64,000 bases of DNA, from NCBI GenBank assembly GCA_045652125.1, contig JAZRTT010000019.1, positions 62,001 to 126,000 of the forward strand. The letters are read 5' to 3'. This document shows positions 50,417 through 59,052 of this stretch, one piece after another (position 1 is the stretch's first letter; each line of letters starts with the position of its first letter). The notes under the pieces were generated by a model, which searched no databases, was not told the origin of the DNA, and was given only the letters and a program-made list of their open reading frames with translations. The translations under genes were made by a program, and so were the position numbers. The DNA is from Avoscillospira sp045652125. Lineage in GTDB: Bacteria; Bacillota; Clostridia; Oscillospirales; Oscillospiraceae.

Positions 50417-50452
50417 CGAGTATTCATAGGGGAAGTTCCCTATGAATACTCG
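50417..50452 (-). terminator. Terminator after tRNA-Pro(CGG)
   Basis: A 15-bp perfect stem (50417-50431 with 50438-50452) starting two bases after the CCA end, followed on the minus strand by TTTTTTTG. Confidence 0.9.
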
Positions 50453-50454
50453 AA

Positions 50455-50531
50455 TGGTCGGAGTGTCGGGATTCGAACCCGAGGCCTCTTGGACCCGAAC
50501 CAAGCGCGATACCAAACTTCGCCACACCCCG
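50455..50531 (-). tRNA. tRNA-Pro (anticodon CGG)
   Basis: 77 nt with encoded CCA. Acceptor CGGGGTG/CACTCCG closes with one G-T pair, anticodon stem CTTGG/CCAAG with loop TTCGGGT, T-arm GGTTCGAATCC. Reads CCG codons. Confidence 0.93.
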
Positions 50532-50541
50532 ATGCCATCCT

Positions 50542-50570
50542 ATTATATGAGCAAACCGGCTCTGTGTCAA
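50542..50570 (-). promoter_or_regulatory. Promoter of tRNA-Pro(CGG)
   Basis: Minus strand perfect consensus: -35 TTGACA (50570-50565), 17-base spacer, -10 TATAAT (50547-50542). Confidence 0.9.
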
Positions 50571-50745
50571 GAAAAATCTCCCTGTTGTCCGGGACATCTC
50601 TTTCCATTTTCATCTGCCTGTTACAGAAACGTCTCTGTGGATTGATTTAGACTTTGCAGCAGCCAACAAGGCCTTACAGTACAAGGATTTTGGTGAGTCG
50701 TGTTAACCGTTTGATTCTAACCCAACCGACATAAAAAAATAAAAA

Positions 50746-50812
50746 CTCACTCAAAAAACAAGTGAGCAAAGAAACGTAAAAGTGCCTGGAAACCTTGATT
50801 TCTCGGCACTTT
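50746..50812 (-). terminator. Terminator hairpins after tRNA-Arg
   Basis: Two hairpins follow the tRNA on the minus strand: AAGTGCC/GGCACTT (stem within 50780-50812) and CTCACT/AGTGAG (50746-50766), the second followed by TTTTTATTTTTTT. The remaining bases 50571-50745 hold nothing I can support. Confidence 0.65.
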
Positions 50813-50813
50813 T

Positions 50814-50890
50814 TGGCACCCCGGAGAGGACTCTAACCTCCGACCTGCCGCTTAGGAGGCGGCCGCTCTATACAACTGAGCTACCGGGGC
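50814..50890 (-). tRNA. tRNA-Arg (anticodon CCT)
   Basis: 77 nt with encoded CCA. Acceptor GCCCCGG/CCGGGGT, D-arm TAGCTCAGTTGTATAGAGC, anticodon loop CTCCTAA, T-arm GGAGGTTAGAGTCCTCT. Reads AGG codons. The T-loop TTAGAGT differs from the standard TTCGANT at positions 2-3 of the loop, which is unusual. Confidence 0.9.
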
Positions 50891-50907
50891 ATATTTGAAG
50901 CATTTAC

Positions 50908-50936
50908 ATTGTATCTCAGGGATTTTTTTCTGTCAA
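50908..50936 (-). promoter_or_regulatory. Promoter of tRNA-Arg(CCT)
   Basis: Minus strand -35 TTGACA (50936-50931), 17-base spacer, -10 TACAAT (50913-50908). Confidence 0.88.
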
Positions 50937-50952
50937 GAAAAGAATTGTGTTC

Positions 50953-50979
50953 ATATCCTCCCCGTCTCAAGCATAGAAT
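50953..50979 (+). promoter_or_regulatory. Possible mother-cell sigma (SigE/SigK-type) promoter
   Basis: ATA (50953-50955), 16 bases, CATAGAAT(A) (50972-50979/80). This fits SigE (ATA-N16-18-CATACANT, one mismatch) and the SigK -10 CATANNNTA. It is placed about 30 bases before the small ORF. Confidence 0.4.
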
Positions 50980-51009
50980 ATCAGGTATTCAAATTCAGGA
51001 GGAGCAGAT

Positions 51010-51102
51010 ATGACCAAGCAAAATGATCGACCGATCGACGCATCCGGAGACGTGGATGATTACATTTTTGCAGAAATCGATTATCGCATCAGCGAACGCT
51101 AA
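51010..51102 (+). CDS. 30-residue small protein
   Basis: MTKQNDRPIDASGDVDDYIF then AEIDYRISER, acidic, no membrane segment. CAGGAGGAGC lies seven bases before the ATG and a strong terminator begins at its stop codon, so it is a compact monocistronic unit with promoter, ribosome-binding site and terminator. No family recognised. The sporulation-type promoter suggests expression in the mother cell, which is inference. Confidence 0.6.
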   Translation: MTKQNDRPIDASGDVDDYIFAEIDYRISER

Positions 51103-51136
51103 AAAGGACCGGTATGTCATCCATACCGGTCCTTTT
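51102..51136. terminator. Bidirectional terminator
   Basis: A 15-bp perfect stem (51102-51116 with 51122-51136, TCATC loop) with A- and T-runs on both sides; serves the small ORF and, on the other strand, the kinase gene ending at 51164. Confidence 0.9.
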
Positions 51137-51163
51137 GCGTGTCAAAAAGGCTTTGCCGATTTG

Positions 51164-53866
51164 TTATTCCGTAATTTTGAAGGTAATGGGGCTTCCCGTT
51201 TTCACGATTTTACCGTTGAAGTAGATCTCCAGCGTGTAGGTACCGGGTGTCTGCGGTGTGCGAAGGAGTTCACCCACATACTTATTCCGGGTCCACATAT
51301 CGTTCCAGCTTTCTTCCCCTGCATAATGATCCACTACACCGCCTTCAGCATTTCGTACCACCAGCAAAATTGAAACGGTATCATCGCTGCTCTTGGGGAT
51401 GTTGATGGACTCGCAGGCAAACGCAATGGTCTCGGAAGCTTTGAAGCTGTTGCGCAGAGTTCCCAGATCGTTGACTGTCCATTCCTCTTTCGCGGGCCGC
51501 AGCCATGTGCTTACATAACCGCTGCTGAAGCCATGATCATGGAACGCCTCCGCTGCAGGGACGATATACTCTATCTTAGTCTTATCGCCGCCTACCTGCT
51601 TGCCGCTGGCTTCCTGTACTTCAATCACATACGTGCTGTTGGGAATCAGTCCGGTCAGGTTTACAGAGGTCTCTTTTGTCTGCTGGGCACTTCCCATGGT
51701 ATCGGTCCCCTTCATATTGGAGACAATCAGCCATTCGATCTCCTCGTCCGCAGCCTCTGTTTCCCAAGTCACGGCTACACTGCCATCTTCCGCCGCTTCG
51801 GCCTTGAGATTCATGATCTTCAATGCATTGGGGGTAATACTGGTGCTGGCAGCCTGCTCCATGTTGTCACAGGTAATGAGAATGCTGTATGTCTCTCCGG
51901 CCTGCAAATTTTCCAAAACCAGGATGCTTTCCGTAACCGTCTGGTTATCGGTGTAGCCGTCAGTACCTGTGGTGGTGACGTTCCAGCTTTCCGGTGCTGC
52001 ACCTGTAAAGGTCCATGTCAGAGTCGCCGTGGAGCTGGAAAGAACTGCCTTCAGCTCACCCATGCTCACAGAAGGTAAGGTACGCCCCAAAACCGAAGTG
52101 ATACCGGACAGGTGAATGTCTTTGGGATCCTGCAGGGTAACGACATACTCCGTATCTGCTTCCAATCCGGTCAGAACCATGGTATGACCGGTGAATACTT
52201 TTGTTTTTGCAGCCTGACCCGTGGGTCCGTAGGATACAGTCCATTCCTCCGGTTCATTGCCATCCACAATGAAATTCAGTTCCAAAGAACTGACCGTCTG
52301 CCGGGTAACTGTAAGGCTGATTACATTGGTAGTGGACTTGGTTGCCCCGGTAATGGAGAATGCTCCTTCAAAGTCCACATTGCCAATTCCGGACAGATAG
52401 ATGGTGTACTGGGATCCGGACGCAAGGCCTGTAAACGTATTGGGTGCACCGGTATAGGCCTGTCTGCTCTCATTGCCGTAAACATCGGCACAGACAACCT
52501 CAAAAGCAGCAGGGTCTTCCTGTGTCTCAATGGCAACGGTAAGCGAATCCACCGTCTGCTCCGTCACATCCATGCTGTCAATGGTGATCATATCCGGCCG
52601 CAGGAACAAGAACCAGACTGCTGCACCCAGAACACCAAGTGCCAGCACTACCGCCAGAATGGTGGGGACCCACTTATTCCGGCTTTTACGGCTGCGAACT
52701 TTCTGGAAACTCTCTTCCATCTGTTCGGGGTCTATTTCGGTCCCTTCCTTCTGTGCCGTATAGTCATTTTCAATATCCTGATGAACGGATTCAATCAGTG
52801 CGTTGAGCATATCATTGTCCGGAGAGAAGCTGGCTTTGAAATCCTCGTCCATGTCCTCGGTGCTGGCAAACTGCACCGGCTCGATCTCTTCTTCCACAGC
52901 TTCCATATCCAGTTGAATTTCCTCAGCCTGTATGGGAGGCACAATCAGGGCATCGCCCACCTGATTGCACTTCATGTAATTCACCAGGGCCTCTTTCATT
53001 TCCGCAGGAGTCTGATACCGATCCTCCGGCCGGAAGGCACAGGCCTTGCGGATGATCTCCGCCATCTCATAATCGGCAAACATGGGTGTCGGCATCTCCT
53101 GACCGGTGATTCTCTGCCGGTCTGCTGCCTTGGCGGATGTCTTTTCGTCTTCAAAGGGTGCATGGCCGCCGTTATAGATCCGGTAAAGAATCAAACCCAC
53201 GGCATACAGATCCATTGTTTCGTTGATGTTGGCCATCAGCTCAAACAGCTCCGGTGCAGAATAGGAACTGAGCATTCCTTCCGGCATGGAGCAGAATTTC
53301 AGTTCATCGATCTTGGCAAGGCCAAGGTCACCCAGCATGAAATGCCCCTGACTGTTCAGGTAGATGTTGGACGGTGTCACATCCCGGTGGATAAGACCCG
53401 CATCCCGCAGATCCTGCAGGGCATTGCAAAGATCCAATGCCAGATTGACCGCGTTGGTCTGGGTCATGGGGTTCTCCGCCATGTTTCGCTCCAGCGTAGT
53501 ACGGTACTCCGCCATCAGATAGACATCAAATCCCACTTCCTCTTCTTTGGGTTTGATCTCATAGCTGCGGAAGCAGTCCAGATTGGGGCTGTTTGCCAGA
53601 TTTTCCATGAGTTCCAGTTCTGTTTGATAGTCTGTCACCACCTGCTGGTAGTAGGCCTGTGCTGCCTCTTTGTCAGCAGCGGCCCCCGTAAAGATCAGAG
53701 CATCCACCTGACGCTGAGATTCCGGAACAGAAATGTGCTTCAGTACATAAAACTGTTCAGACTTGTTGCTTCGCACCAGATAAACAGCAGCAGCTCCCTT
53801 TTTGCCAAGGCAGCTCAGCGCCTCCATATTGCTCAGCAAAGTAGTGTTAAGAATAATTTCCGACAA
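51164..53866 (-). CDS. Membrane Ser/Thr protein kinase with extracellular fibronectin-like region
   Basis: 900-aa Hanks-type kinase. Kinase domain 15-300: Gly-rich loop region LGKKGAAAVYL, K43 (YVLKHI), H160-R-D162 with N167 (HRDVTPSNIYL), metal motif D180-L-G instead of DFG, APE as SAPEL. A juxtamembrane acidic segment (310-390), one membrane segment (399-422), then about 470 extracellular residues that repeat as fibronectin type III-like units (for example LTVTRQTVSSLELNFIVDG; ATLTWTFTGAAPESWNV; VAVTWETEAADEEIEW). No PASTA repeats, so it differs from PrkC/Stk1. Likely senses an external ligand. Adjacent divergent gene encodes another membrane protein with external Ig-like domains. Confidence 0.92.
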   Translation of the reverse strand: MSEIILNTTLLSNMEALSCLGKKGAAAVYLVRSNKSEQFYVLKHISVPESQRQVDALIFTGAAADKEAAQAYYQQVVTDYQTELELMENLANSPNLDCFRSYEIKPKEEEVGFDVYLMAEYRTTLERNMAENPMTQTNAVNLALDLCNALQDLRDAGLIHRDVTPSNIYLNSQGHFMLGDLGLAKIDELKFCSMPEGMLSSYSAPELFELMANINETMDLYAVGLILYRIYNGGHAPFEDEKTSAKAADRQRITGQEMPTPMFADYEMAEIIRKACAFRPEDRYQTPAEMKEALVNYMKCNQVGDALIVPPIQAEEIQLDMEAVEEEIEPVQFASTEDMDEDFKASFSPDNDMLNALIESVHQDIENDYTAQKEGTEIDPEQMEESFQKVRSRKSRNKWVPTILAVVLALGVLGAAVWFLFLRPDMITIDSMDVTEQTVDSLTVAIETQEDPAAFEVVCADVYGNESRQAYTGAPNTFTGLASGSQYTIYLSGIGNVDFEGAFSITGATKSTTNVISLTVTRQTVSSLELNFIVDGNEPEEWTVSYGPTGQAAKTKVFTGHTMVLTGLEADTEYVVTLQDPKDIHLSGITSVLGRTLPSVSMGELKAVLSSSTATLTWTFTGAAPESWNVTTTGTDGYTDNQTVTESILVLENLQAGETYSILITCDNMEQAASTSITPNALKIMNLKAEAAEDGSVAVTWETEAADEEIEWLIVSNMKGTDTMGSAQQTKETSVNLTGLIPNSTYVIEVQEASGKQVGGDKTKIEYIVPAAEAFHDHGFSSGYVSTWLRPAKEEWTVNDLGTLRNSFKASETIAFACESINIPKSSDDTVSILLVVRNAEGGVVDHYAGEESWNDMWTRNKYVGELLRTPQTPGTYTLEIYFNGKIVKTGSPITFKITE

Positions 53867-53996
53867 GTGTGATCGCCTCCTTCAGCGCATACAACTTTAT
53901 TTTAGGCCATTTCTGGCAAAAATGCAATAGAATATATGGAAATAATTGATAATCCGGAAAGGTTTTCTTTTGCTCGTTAAATCGTGCAGAAAGAAG

Positions 53997-54025
53997 TTGG
54001 AATTTGCCGTAATTTGTGGTATGAT
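53997..54025 (+). promoter_or_regulatory. Promoter of the zinc-ribbon/BIG2 gene
   Basis: -35 TTGGAA (53997-54002), 17-base spacer, -10 TATGAT (54020-54025), then AAAAGGAGG before the ATG. Confidence 0.7.
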
Positions 54026-54053
54026 AAAATTACCCGAAAAGGAGGCGTTTGCT

Positions 54054-55283
54054 ATGAAGCTAAAAGTCTGCGAATACTGCGGAACAGAATACAATGAAGA
54101 ACAAGACCGCTGTCCTCTGTGCGGCAAAGATGTGAAGGAGGCACAGGCCGCCGCAGCCAAAGAAAAGAATACCGGCAGCCGTCGAAACCCTGACCGCATC
54201 CCCCAATGGATGTGGGTTTTGACCTGCGGACTTCTGGCCCTGGCTGTGGTCATCGGCCTGTTCTATTTCCTTGTGAGTATGGGCTATGTAGGCAAAAAGC
54301 AAACTACACCCCCTCCGGCGATCTCTGTACCGGTGGAAGATCCTGTGCCCGTTGTTCCCGTCGTGGAGGAGCCTGTGGATCTGTCCTGCAAAGAGCTGAC
54401 CCTGAGCCATCGAGTCCTTATACTGGATGAGGCGGGCAGCCATGTGTTTCTGACTGCATTGCCAGCCCCTGTGGACTGTGAAGATCCGGTCCTTTTCTCC
54501 AGTTCTGATGAAACCATTGCAGAAGTGGATGACGACGGCATGATCACGGCTTTGGCACCCGGTGAAACCGAAATTCTCGTTTCCTGCGGTGATATTCTGG
54601 AAACCTGCACCGTTATCTGTGATTTTGAAGCGGAAGATCCCCAGGAGGAAACACCGGAGGAGACTGAGGACCCGGAGGAGAACGATACGCCCACAGAATC
54701 TGACCCCGCCGATGATCCTACTGCCCCCCAAGAACCCGAAAAACCGGAAGAAACCACCCCCCAGGCAGATCCGGAATTGTCCAGTGTAGATTTCACCCTG
54801 TTCCATCCCGGTGAAGAAACCACTCTTTTCGTCAAAAATGCTCCGGAGGGTGCCGGTATCACCTATACTTCTTCTGACCCCTCCGTTGCAACAGTCTCCG
54901 AAACAGGTAAAGTAGTAGCTGTGGGAGACGGTACTGCCATCATTACGGTCACAATCAACGATAAAACCCTGACCTGTTTTGCAAGATGCAACCTGGACCA
55001 GACCACCGAGAACAATCCCGATAACAGTACGGTAGAGCTGCCTGCCGGCGGCAGCTATCACCTTTCCCATGTTGATGTAACTTTGGCAGAAGGCAGCAAC
55101 GAGTCCTTTACTTTGCTTCTTCTGGATGAAAGCGGCAATAAGGTTTCCGGAGCCACTTTCAGCACCTCCGATGCCTCTGTGTGCGTTGCAGAAGCCAGCG
55201 GCCGGGTAACAGCCATCGGATCCGGTACTGCAAATATTACCGTATCTTACGGCGGCAAGACCTACACTTGTGTCGTTCGCTGA
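54054..55283 (+). CDS. Zinc-ribbon membrane protein with BIG2 Ig-like domains
   Basis: 409-aa protein. Residues 1-25 form a zinc ribbon (C6, C9, C20, C23: CEYCGTEY, CPLCGKD) on the cytoplasmic side; a membrane segment follows at about 48-73 (WMWVLTCGLLALAVVIGLFYFLV); then Pro-rich and Glu/Pro/Thr-rich linkers and two or three BIG2 domains (SSDETIAEVDDDGMITALAPG; SSDPSVATVSETGKVVAVGDG; STSDASVCVAEASGRVTAIGSG). ATG at 54054 after AAAAGGAGG; the longer reading at 53946 is rejected. Zinc-ribbon-TM-sensor layouts often act in signalling; partner function with the kinase is inferred only from divergent adjacency. Confidence 0.85.
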   Translation: MKLKVCEYCGTEYNEEQDRCPLCGKDVKEAQAAAAKEKNTGSRRNPDRIPQWMWVLTCGLLALAVVIGLFYFLVSMGYVGKKQTTPPPAISVPVEDPVPVVPVVEEPVDLSCKELTLSHRVLILDEAGSHVFLTALPAPVDCEDPVLFSSSDETIAEVDDDGMITALAPGETEILVSCGDILETCTVICDFEAEDPQEETPEETEDPEENDTPTESDPADDPTAPQEPEKPEETTPQADPELSSVDFTLFHPGEETTLFVKNAPEGAGITYTSSDPSVATVSETGKVVAVGDGTAIITVTINDKTLTCFARCNLDQTTENNPDNSTVELPAGGSYHLSHVDVTLAEGSNESFTLLLLDESGNKVSGATFSTSDASVCVAEASGRVTAIGSGTANITVSYGGKTYTCVVR

Positions 55284-55304
55284 TCTCTTATGACGCAAAA
55301 CAAT

Positions 55305-55334
55305 GATCGCAGGCAGAAATATCTGCCTGCGATC
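55305..55334. terminator. Hairpin between BIG2 and DUF378 genes
   Basis: A 13-bp perfect stem (55305-55317 with 55322-55334) between convergent genes. T-runs are weak on both sides. Confidence 0.6.
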
Positions 55335-55348
55335 ACAGAATTTGCACC

Positions 55349-55543
55349 TTACTGTTTTTGACCTTTTCGGAACAAAAGTGTAATGCACCATAGGCCGGCC
55401 AGACCAACCAATGCATACACAATACGGCTGATGACGGCAGTCTGCCCTCCGAAGATCCATGCCACCAGATCAAATTTCGCAAGGCCGATCAGCCCCCAGT
55501 TAATTGCGCCGACAATGGTCAAAATCAAAGCAATGGTATCCAT
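55349..55543 (-). CDS. DUF378 small membrane protein
   Basis: 64-aa protein with two membrane segments: MDTIALILTIVGAINWGLIGL and AVISRIVYALVGLAGLWCIT. The INWGLIGLAKFDLVAWIFG core defines DUF378 (YuzA-like). Function unknown. A plain single-gene unit. Confidence 0.92.
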   Translation of the reverse strand: MDTIALILTIVGAINWGLIGLAKFDLVAWIFGGQTAVISRIVYALVGLAGLWCITLLFRKGQKQ

Positions 55544-55615
55544 ATTATCAACTCCGTTTCATTTGGGTTTCCTCAGTTTGTGCAGTTTCAGCCATAATAT
55601 ACGCCGAAAGAAAAT

Positions 55616-55645
55616 TTGTTTTTTTGATACAATTTTCCATACAAT
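55616..55645 (+). promoter_or_regulatory. Promoter of the apgM-DUF1015-ispE transcript
   Basis: -35 TTGTTT (55616-55621), 18-base spacer, -10 TACAAT (55640-55645); AGAAGGA before the ATG. Confidence 0.5.
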
Positions 55646-55689
55646 AAGGATGCCTTCCAAACGGAAAACAGAAAAAGAAGGATTAAAAA

Positions 55690-56937
55690 ATGAAATATAT
55701 TTTGGTCATCGGTGACGGCATGGCAGATAACCCTCTGCAGTCTCTGAATGGAATGACACCTTTGGAGGCTGCCGACAAGCCTTTTATTGACGCACTTGCC
55801 GCCAAATCACAGGTAGGCAGTGTTCTGACCGTACCCCGGACTCTTCCTCCCGGCAGCGATACAGCGATTTTATCCATTTTTGGATGCGACCCCTGTCGGT
55901 ATTTCACCGGCAGAAGCCCGTTGGAAGCAGCCGGATGCGGTGTTACTGTGGAACCGGGCTATGCCAGCTACCGCTGCAACATGGTCTGTTTGGAAGACGG
56001 TGAGAAACCATTCCACGAAAAGAAAATCTATTCTCACAATGCAGGCTCCATTGACGGAAGCACCTCTATGGCTGTCATTCGCCAGCTATGTGCCGACCCT
56101 GAATTCAAGGCCGCATTGGAAGCTTTGGAAATAACCATTACCCCCACTCCATCTTTCCGCCATATTGTCCGGCAAAAAGATGGCGACGTTTCCGGTATGG
56201 TTCTGAAACCGCCCCATGATATTCTTGGGCAGGTTATCGGCGATTATGCTTTCTTCGGCAATGAAAATGCTGAAAAACTTTGGAAACTTATGGCTCTGGC
56301 CAATGAAAAGCTGGAGCACCTGCCAATCAACGAAGAGCGCCGTGCGCAAGGGAAAATGCCCGCCAACGGCATTTGGATCTGGGCCGAAGGGACATCTGTA
56401 CAACTCCCCGATTTTGCAGAAACATACGGTCACAGCGGCTCTGTCATCAGCGCAGTCCCTCTGGTCCACGGCATCGGCGTGCTTTCCGGATTGAAAATGG
56501 TGGAAGTAGAGGGAGCTACCGGCGAAGTGGACACCAACTACGCCGGCAAACTGCAGGCTGCCAAGGACTGTCTGCTGTCCGGTGACGAATTCCTTTGCCT
56601 CCATCTGGAAGCACCGGATGAATCGACCCATAACGGCAGTCTGTCTGATAAACTTTTGGCCATTCATCAATTGGACAGTCTCATTGTGCAGCCTCTTGCA
56701 GAATGGATGCGTGAACAAAAAATGGAATTCCGCATGCTGCTGCTCAGCGACCACAAAACCCTGATGTCCACCAAAACCCACGACGGTGATCCCGTTCCCT
56801 ATCTTCTGTTTGACAGCACAAAACCTTTGGAAACCAACTGTTCCTACACCGAGGCCGCCGGCGAACAGGGTACTTATATTCAAAATGGAACGGAACTTAT
56901 GCAAATGCTCTTTGAAACCAGACCGGATAAAAACTGA
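55690..56937 (+). CDS. apgM: Cofactor-independent phosphoglycerate mutase, ApgM family / proposed homoserine kinase
   Basis: 415-aa member of the alkaline-phosphatase superfamily. Metal/nucleophile motif GDGMADNPL, GSDTAILSIFG (nucleophile Ser), HLEAPDESTHNG, and LLLSDHKTLMSTKTHDGDPVP for the second metal site. Two readings exist for this subfamily: glycolytic 2,3-BPG-independent mutase, or a proposed homoserine kinase (TIGR02535) feeding threonine synthase. The window has thrC but no thrB, which gives some weight to the second, though nothing here proves it. Cotranscribed with DUF1015 and ispE. Confidence 0.85.
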   Translation: MKYILVIGDGMADNPLQSLNGMTPLEAADKPFIDALAAKSQVGSVLTVPRTLPPGSDTAILSIFGCDPCRYFTGRSPLEAAGCGVTVEPGYASYRCNMVCLEDGEKPFHEKKIYSHNAGSIDGSTSMAVIRQLCADPEFKAALEALEITITPTPSFRHIVRQKDGDVSGMVLKPPHDILGQVIGDYAFFGNENAEKLWKLMALANEKLEHLPINEERRAQGKMPANGIWIWAEGTSVQLPDFAETYGHSGSVISAVPLVHGIGVLSGLKMVEVEGATGEVDTNYAGKLQAAKDCLLSGDEFLCLHLEAPDESTHNGSLSDKLLAIHQLDSLIVQPLAEWMREQKMEFRMLLLSDHKTLMSTKTHDGDPVPYLLFDSTKPLETNCSYTEAAGEQGTYIQNGTELMQMLFETRPDKN

Positions 56938-56951
56938 AAGGGGAACTCATT

Positions 56952-58193
56952 ATGAACGCTTTTTTGCCCGCTGATATCTTATTGCCCCAGGTGGACCAAA
57001 TGGAGAAATGGGCGGTGATTGCCTGCGACCAGTTCTCCTCCAACCCCGCCTATTGGGACCGCGTCCGCAGCAATGCGGGAGATGCTCCTTCCACCATTAA
57101 TCTGATTCTGCCTGAAGCAGAATTGGGAACACCGCAGGAAGAAGCCCATACTTCTCTGATCAATCAGACCATGACCAAATACCAAAAAGAGGGTGTATTC
57201 AAAACCTATGCCCGCTCCTTTGTCTATGTGGAGCGTACTCTGGGAAACGGCGCGATCCGCAAGGGCTTGGTTGGTATGGTCGATCTGGATGCCTATGATT
57301 ATTCCGTAGGATCCGTCTCCGCCATCCGTGCCACAGAAAAAACGGTCGTGGAGCGAATCCCGCCCAGAATGAGAGTCCGCCGCAATGCCCCTGTGGAGCT
57401 GCCTCATATTCTTATGCTCTGTGATGACCACGATAAACAGCTTATTGAGCCCATTGCTGCACAGAAGGCCGCTTTGCCCCTTCTGTATGATTTTGATCTC
57501 ATGGAAGAAGGCGGTCACATCACCGGCTGGCTGGTTCAGGGAGATGCCGTTGATTCCTTTGAAGCCCGTCTGACAGCCTATAGTGCCTCTATTGGAGCAA
57601 AATATACCGGTCTGCCCGGTGTGCCCATGGTTTTTGCCGTAGGCGACGGCAACCACTCCCTGGCCACAGCAAAAGCCTGTTATGAAGAACTGAAAGCAGC
57701 CAACCCGGATAAAGATCTTTCCTGCCATCCTGCCCGATTTGCTCTGGTGGAACTGGAAAACATCCACGATGAAGCACAGAATTTTGAACCGATTCACCGC
57801 GTTTTGATGCAAACCGATCCCGTAAAACTTTTGGCTGACCTCAAGGAAACCCAGTGCGCTGACGGCGGCTTCCCTGTTCAGTGGTATATGGGAAAAGAAA
57901 GCGGCACGATCTATCTGGACCGCAGCAAAAGTGAGCTGGCTGTCGGTGCCCTGCAAGCATTCCTGGACGACTGGATGAAGGAAAATGCCGCTGAGATCGA
58001 CTATATCCACGGAGATGATGATCTGCGTCAGCTGGCCGCTCAGGACAATGCCATTGGCTTCCTGCTTCCTGCTATGGAAAAAAGCCAGCTGTTCCGCGGT
58101 GTCATCGCCGACGGCATTTTGCCCAGAAAGACTTTCTCTATGGGCCATGCCCGTGAAAAACGATACTATCTGGAAGGACGTTCGATCAAGTGA
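56952..58193 (+). CDS. DUF1015 family protein
   Basis: 413-aa protein, start NAFLPADILLPQVDQMEKWAVIACDQFSSNPAYW, with the DUF1015 core VFAVGDGNHSLATAKACYEELKA and ENIHDEAQNFEPIHRVL. Conserved HSLATA and YMGKES segments. The family sits next to serine-biosynthesis genes in many anaerobes and is thought to be an enzyme of amino-acid metabolism; unproven. It ends in a GTGA overlap with ispE. Confidence 0.88.
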   Translation: MNAFLPADILLPQVDQMEKWAVIACDQFSSNPAYWDRVRSNAGDAPSTINLILPEAELGTPQEEAHTSLINQTMTKYQKEGVFKTYARSFVYVERTLGNGAIRKGLVGMVDLDAYDYSVGSVSAIRATEKTVVERIPPRMRVRRNAPVELPHILMLCDDHDKQLIEPIAAQKAALPLLYDFDLMEEGGHITGWLVQGDAVDSFEARLTAYSASIGAKYTGLPGVPMVFAVGDGNHSLATAKACYEELKAANPDKDLSCHPARFALVELENIHDEAQNFEPIHRVLMQTDPVKLLADLKETQCADGGFPVQWYMGKESGTIYLDRSKSELAVGALQAFLDDWMKENAAEIDYIHGDDDLRQLAAQDNAIGFLLPAMEKSQLFRGVIADGILPRKTFSMGHAREKRYYLEGRSIK

Positions 58194-59044
58194 TTACACT
58201 TCAGGAGCCCGCCTATGCCAAGTTAAATCTCACTCTGGACATTCTTGGAAAGCGTGAAGATGGCTACCACGAAATTGAAAGTATTATGCAGCAGATCACC
58301 CTCTGCGATGAGGTGGAGATCGATGTGGAAACAGGCCAGGACTGGCATTTGGAGTGTGACTGGGCAGATATCCCCACAGATTCTGAAAATCTGGCGTGGA
58401 AAGCCGCCGGTATGTTCTACCGTTCCATTGGCAAGGATCCCCAGGGAATTTCCATCCGTATTACCAAAAGAATCCCCATGCAGGCAGGTCTTGCAGGCGG
58501 GAGCGCCGATGCCGCCGCTGTCCTGCGGGCATTGAACCGCCATGAGGGTGAGCCTTATACCCTCTGGGAATTGAGCAGATTGAGCGAAAAAGTGGGAAGT
58601 GATGTACCCTTCTGCGTTTTGGGCGGTACCGCACTGGCAAAAGGCCGCGGAGAGCAGCTCACCCAACTGCTGCCTATGCCCCAATGCTTCTACTGCATCG
58701 CAAAACCGGATTTCTCCGTTTCCACTCCTGTCCTGTATGCCAGGTGGGATGAAGAAACAGAGCATTGCCATCCCGATAACCGTGCCATGGTCCGCGCACT
58801 TGACCAGCAGAACCTCATGCATGTGGCAGGTTTTCTGAGCAACACCATGGAACCGTTGGTGGCCTCCGAACACCCGGAAATTCAAGAAATCCGTGATGTG
58901 ATGACCGCCTGCGGTGCCCTTGGCAGCGCCATGACCGGCTCCGGCTCCGCCGTATTCGGTGTTTTTGACGCCTTTGATATGGCAGCCGCTGCCAGTATGC
59001 AGCTTATGGAAAAATATAAAACCTATCTTTCCAGAAATGTATAA
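58190..59044 (+). CDS. ispE: 4-diphosphocytidyl-2-C-methyl-D-erythritol kinase
   Basis: Phosphorylates CDP-ME in the MEP isoprenoid pathway. GHMP-kinase motifs: AYAKLNLTLDILGKREDGYHEIESIM, PMQAGLAGGSADAAAVLR and AMTGSGSAVFGVF. It starts with GTG at 58190 overlapping the DUF1015 stop (GTGA), a coupled start. 284 aa, normal. Followed by a strong terminator hairpin. Confidence 0.96.
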   Translation: MITLQEPAYAKLNLTLDILGKREDGYHEIESIMQQITLCDEVEIDVETGQDWHLECDWADIPTDSENLAWKAAGMFYRSIGKDPQGISIRITKRIPMQAGLAGGSADAAAVLRALNRHEGEPYTLWELSRLSEKVGSDVPFCVLGGTALAKGRGEQLTQLLPMPQCFYCIAKPDFSVSTPVLYARWDEETEHCHPDNRAMVRALDQQNLMHVAGFLSNTMEPLVASEHPEIQEIRDVMTACGALGSAMTGSGSAVFGVFDAFDMAAAASMQLMEKYKTYLSRNV

Positions 59045-59052
59045 ATGTAACC

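Noticed and set aside
50640..50760. Possible integrase remnant between the tRNA genes
   Set aside because: No coherent reading frame or recombinase motif could be read; only terminator hairpins are supported.
52112..53872. 586-codon plus-strand ORF over the kinase gene
   Set aside because: Shadow of the kinase; no domain, no signals.
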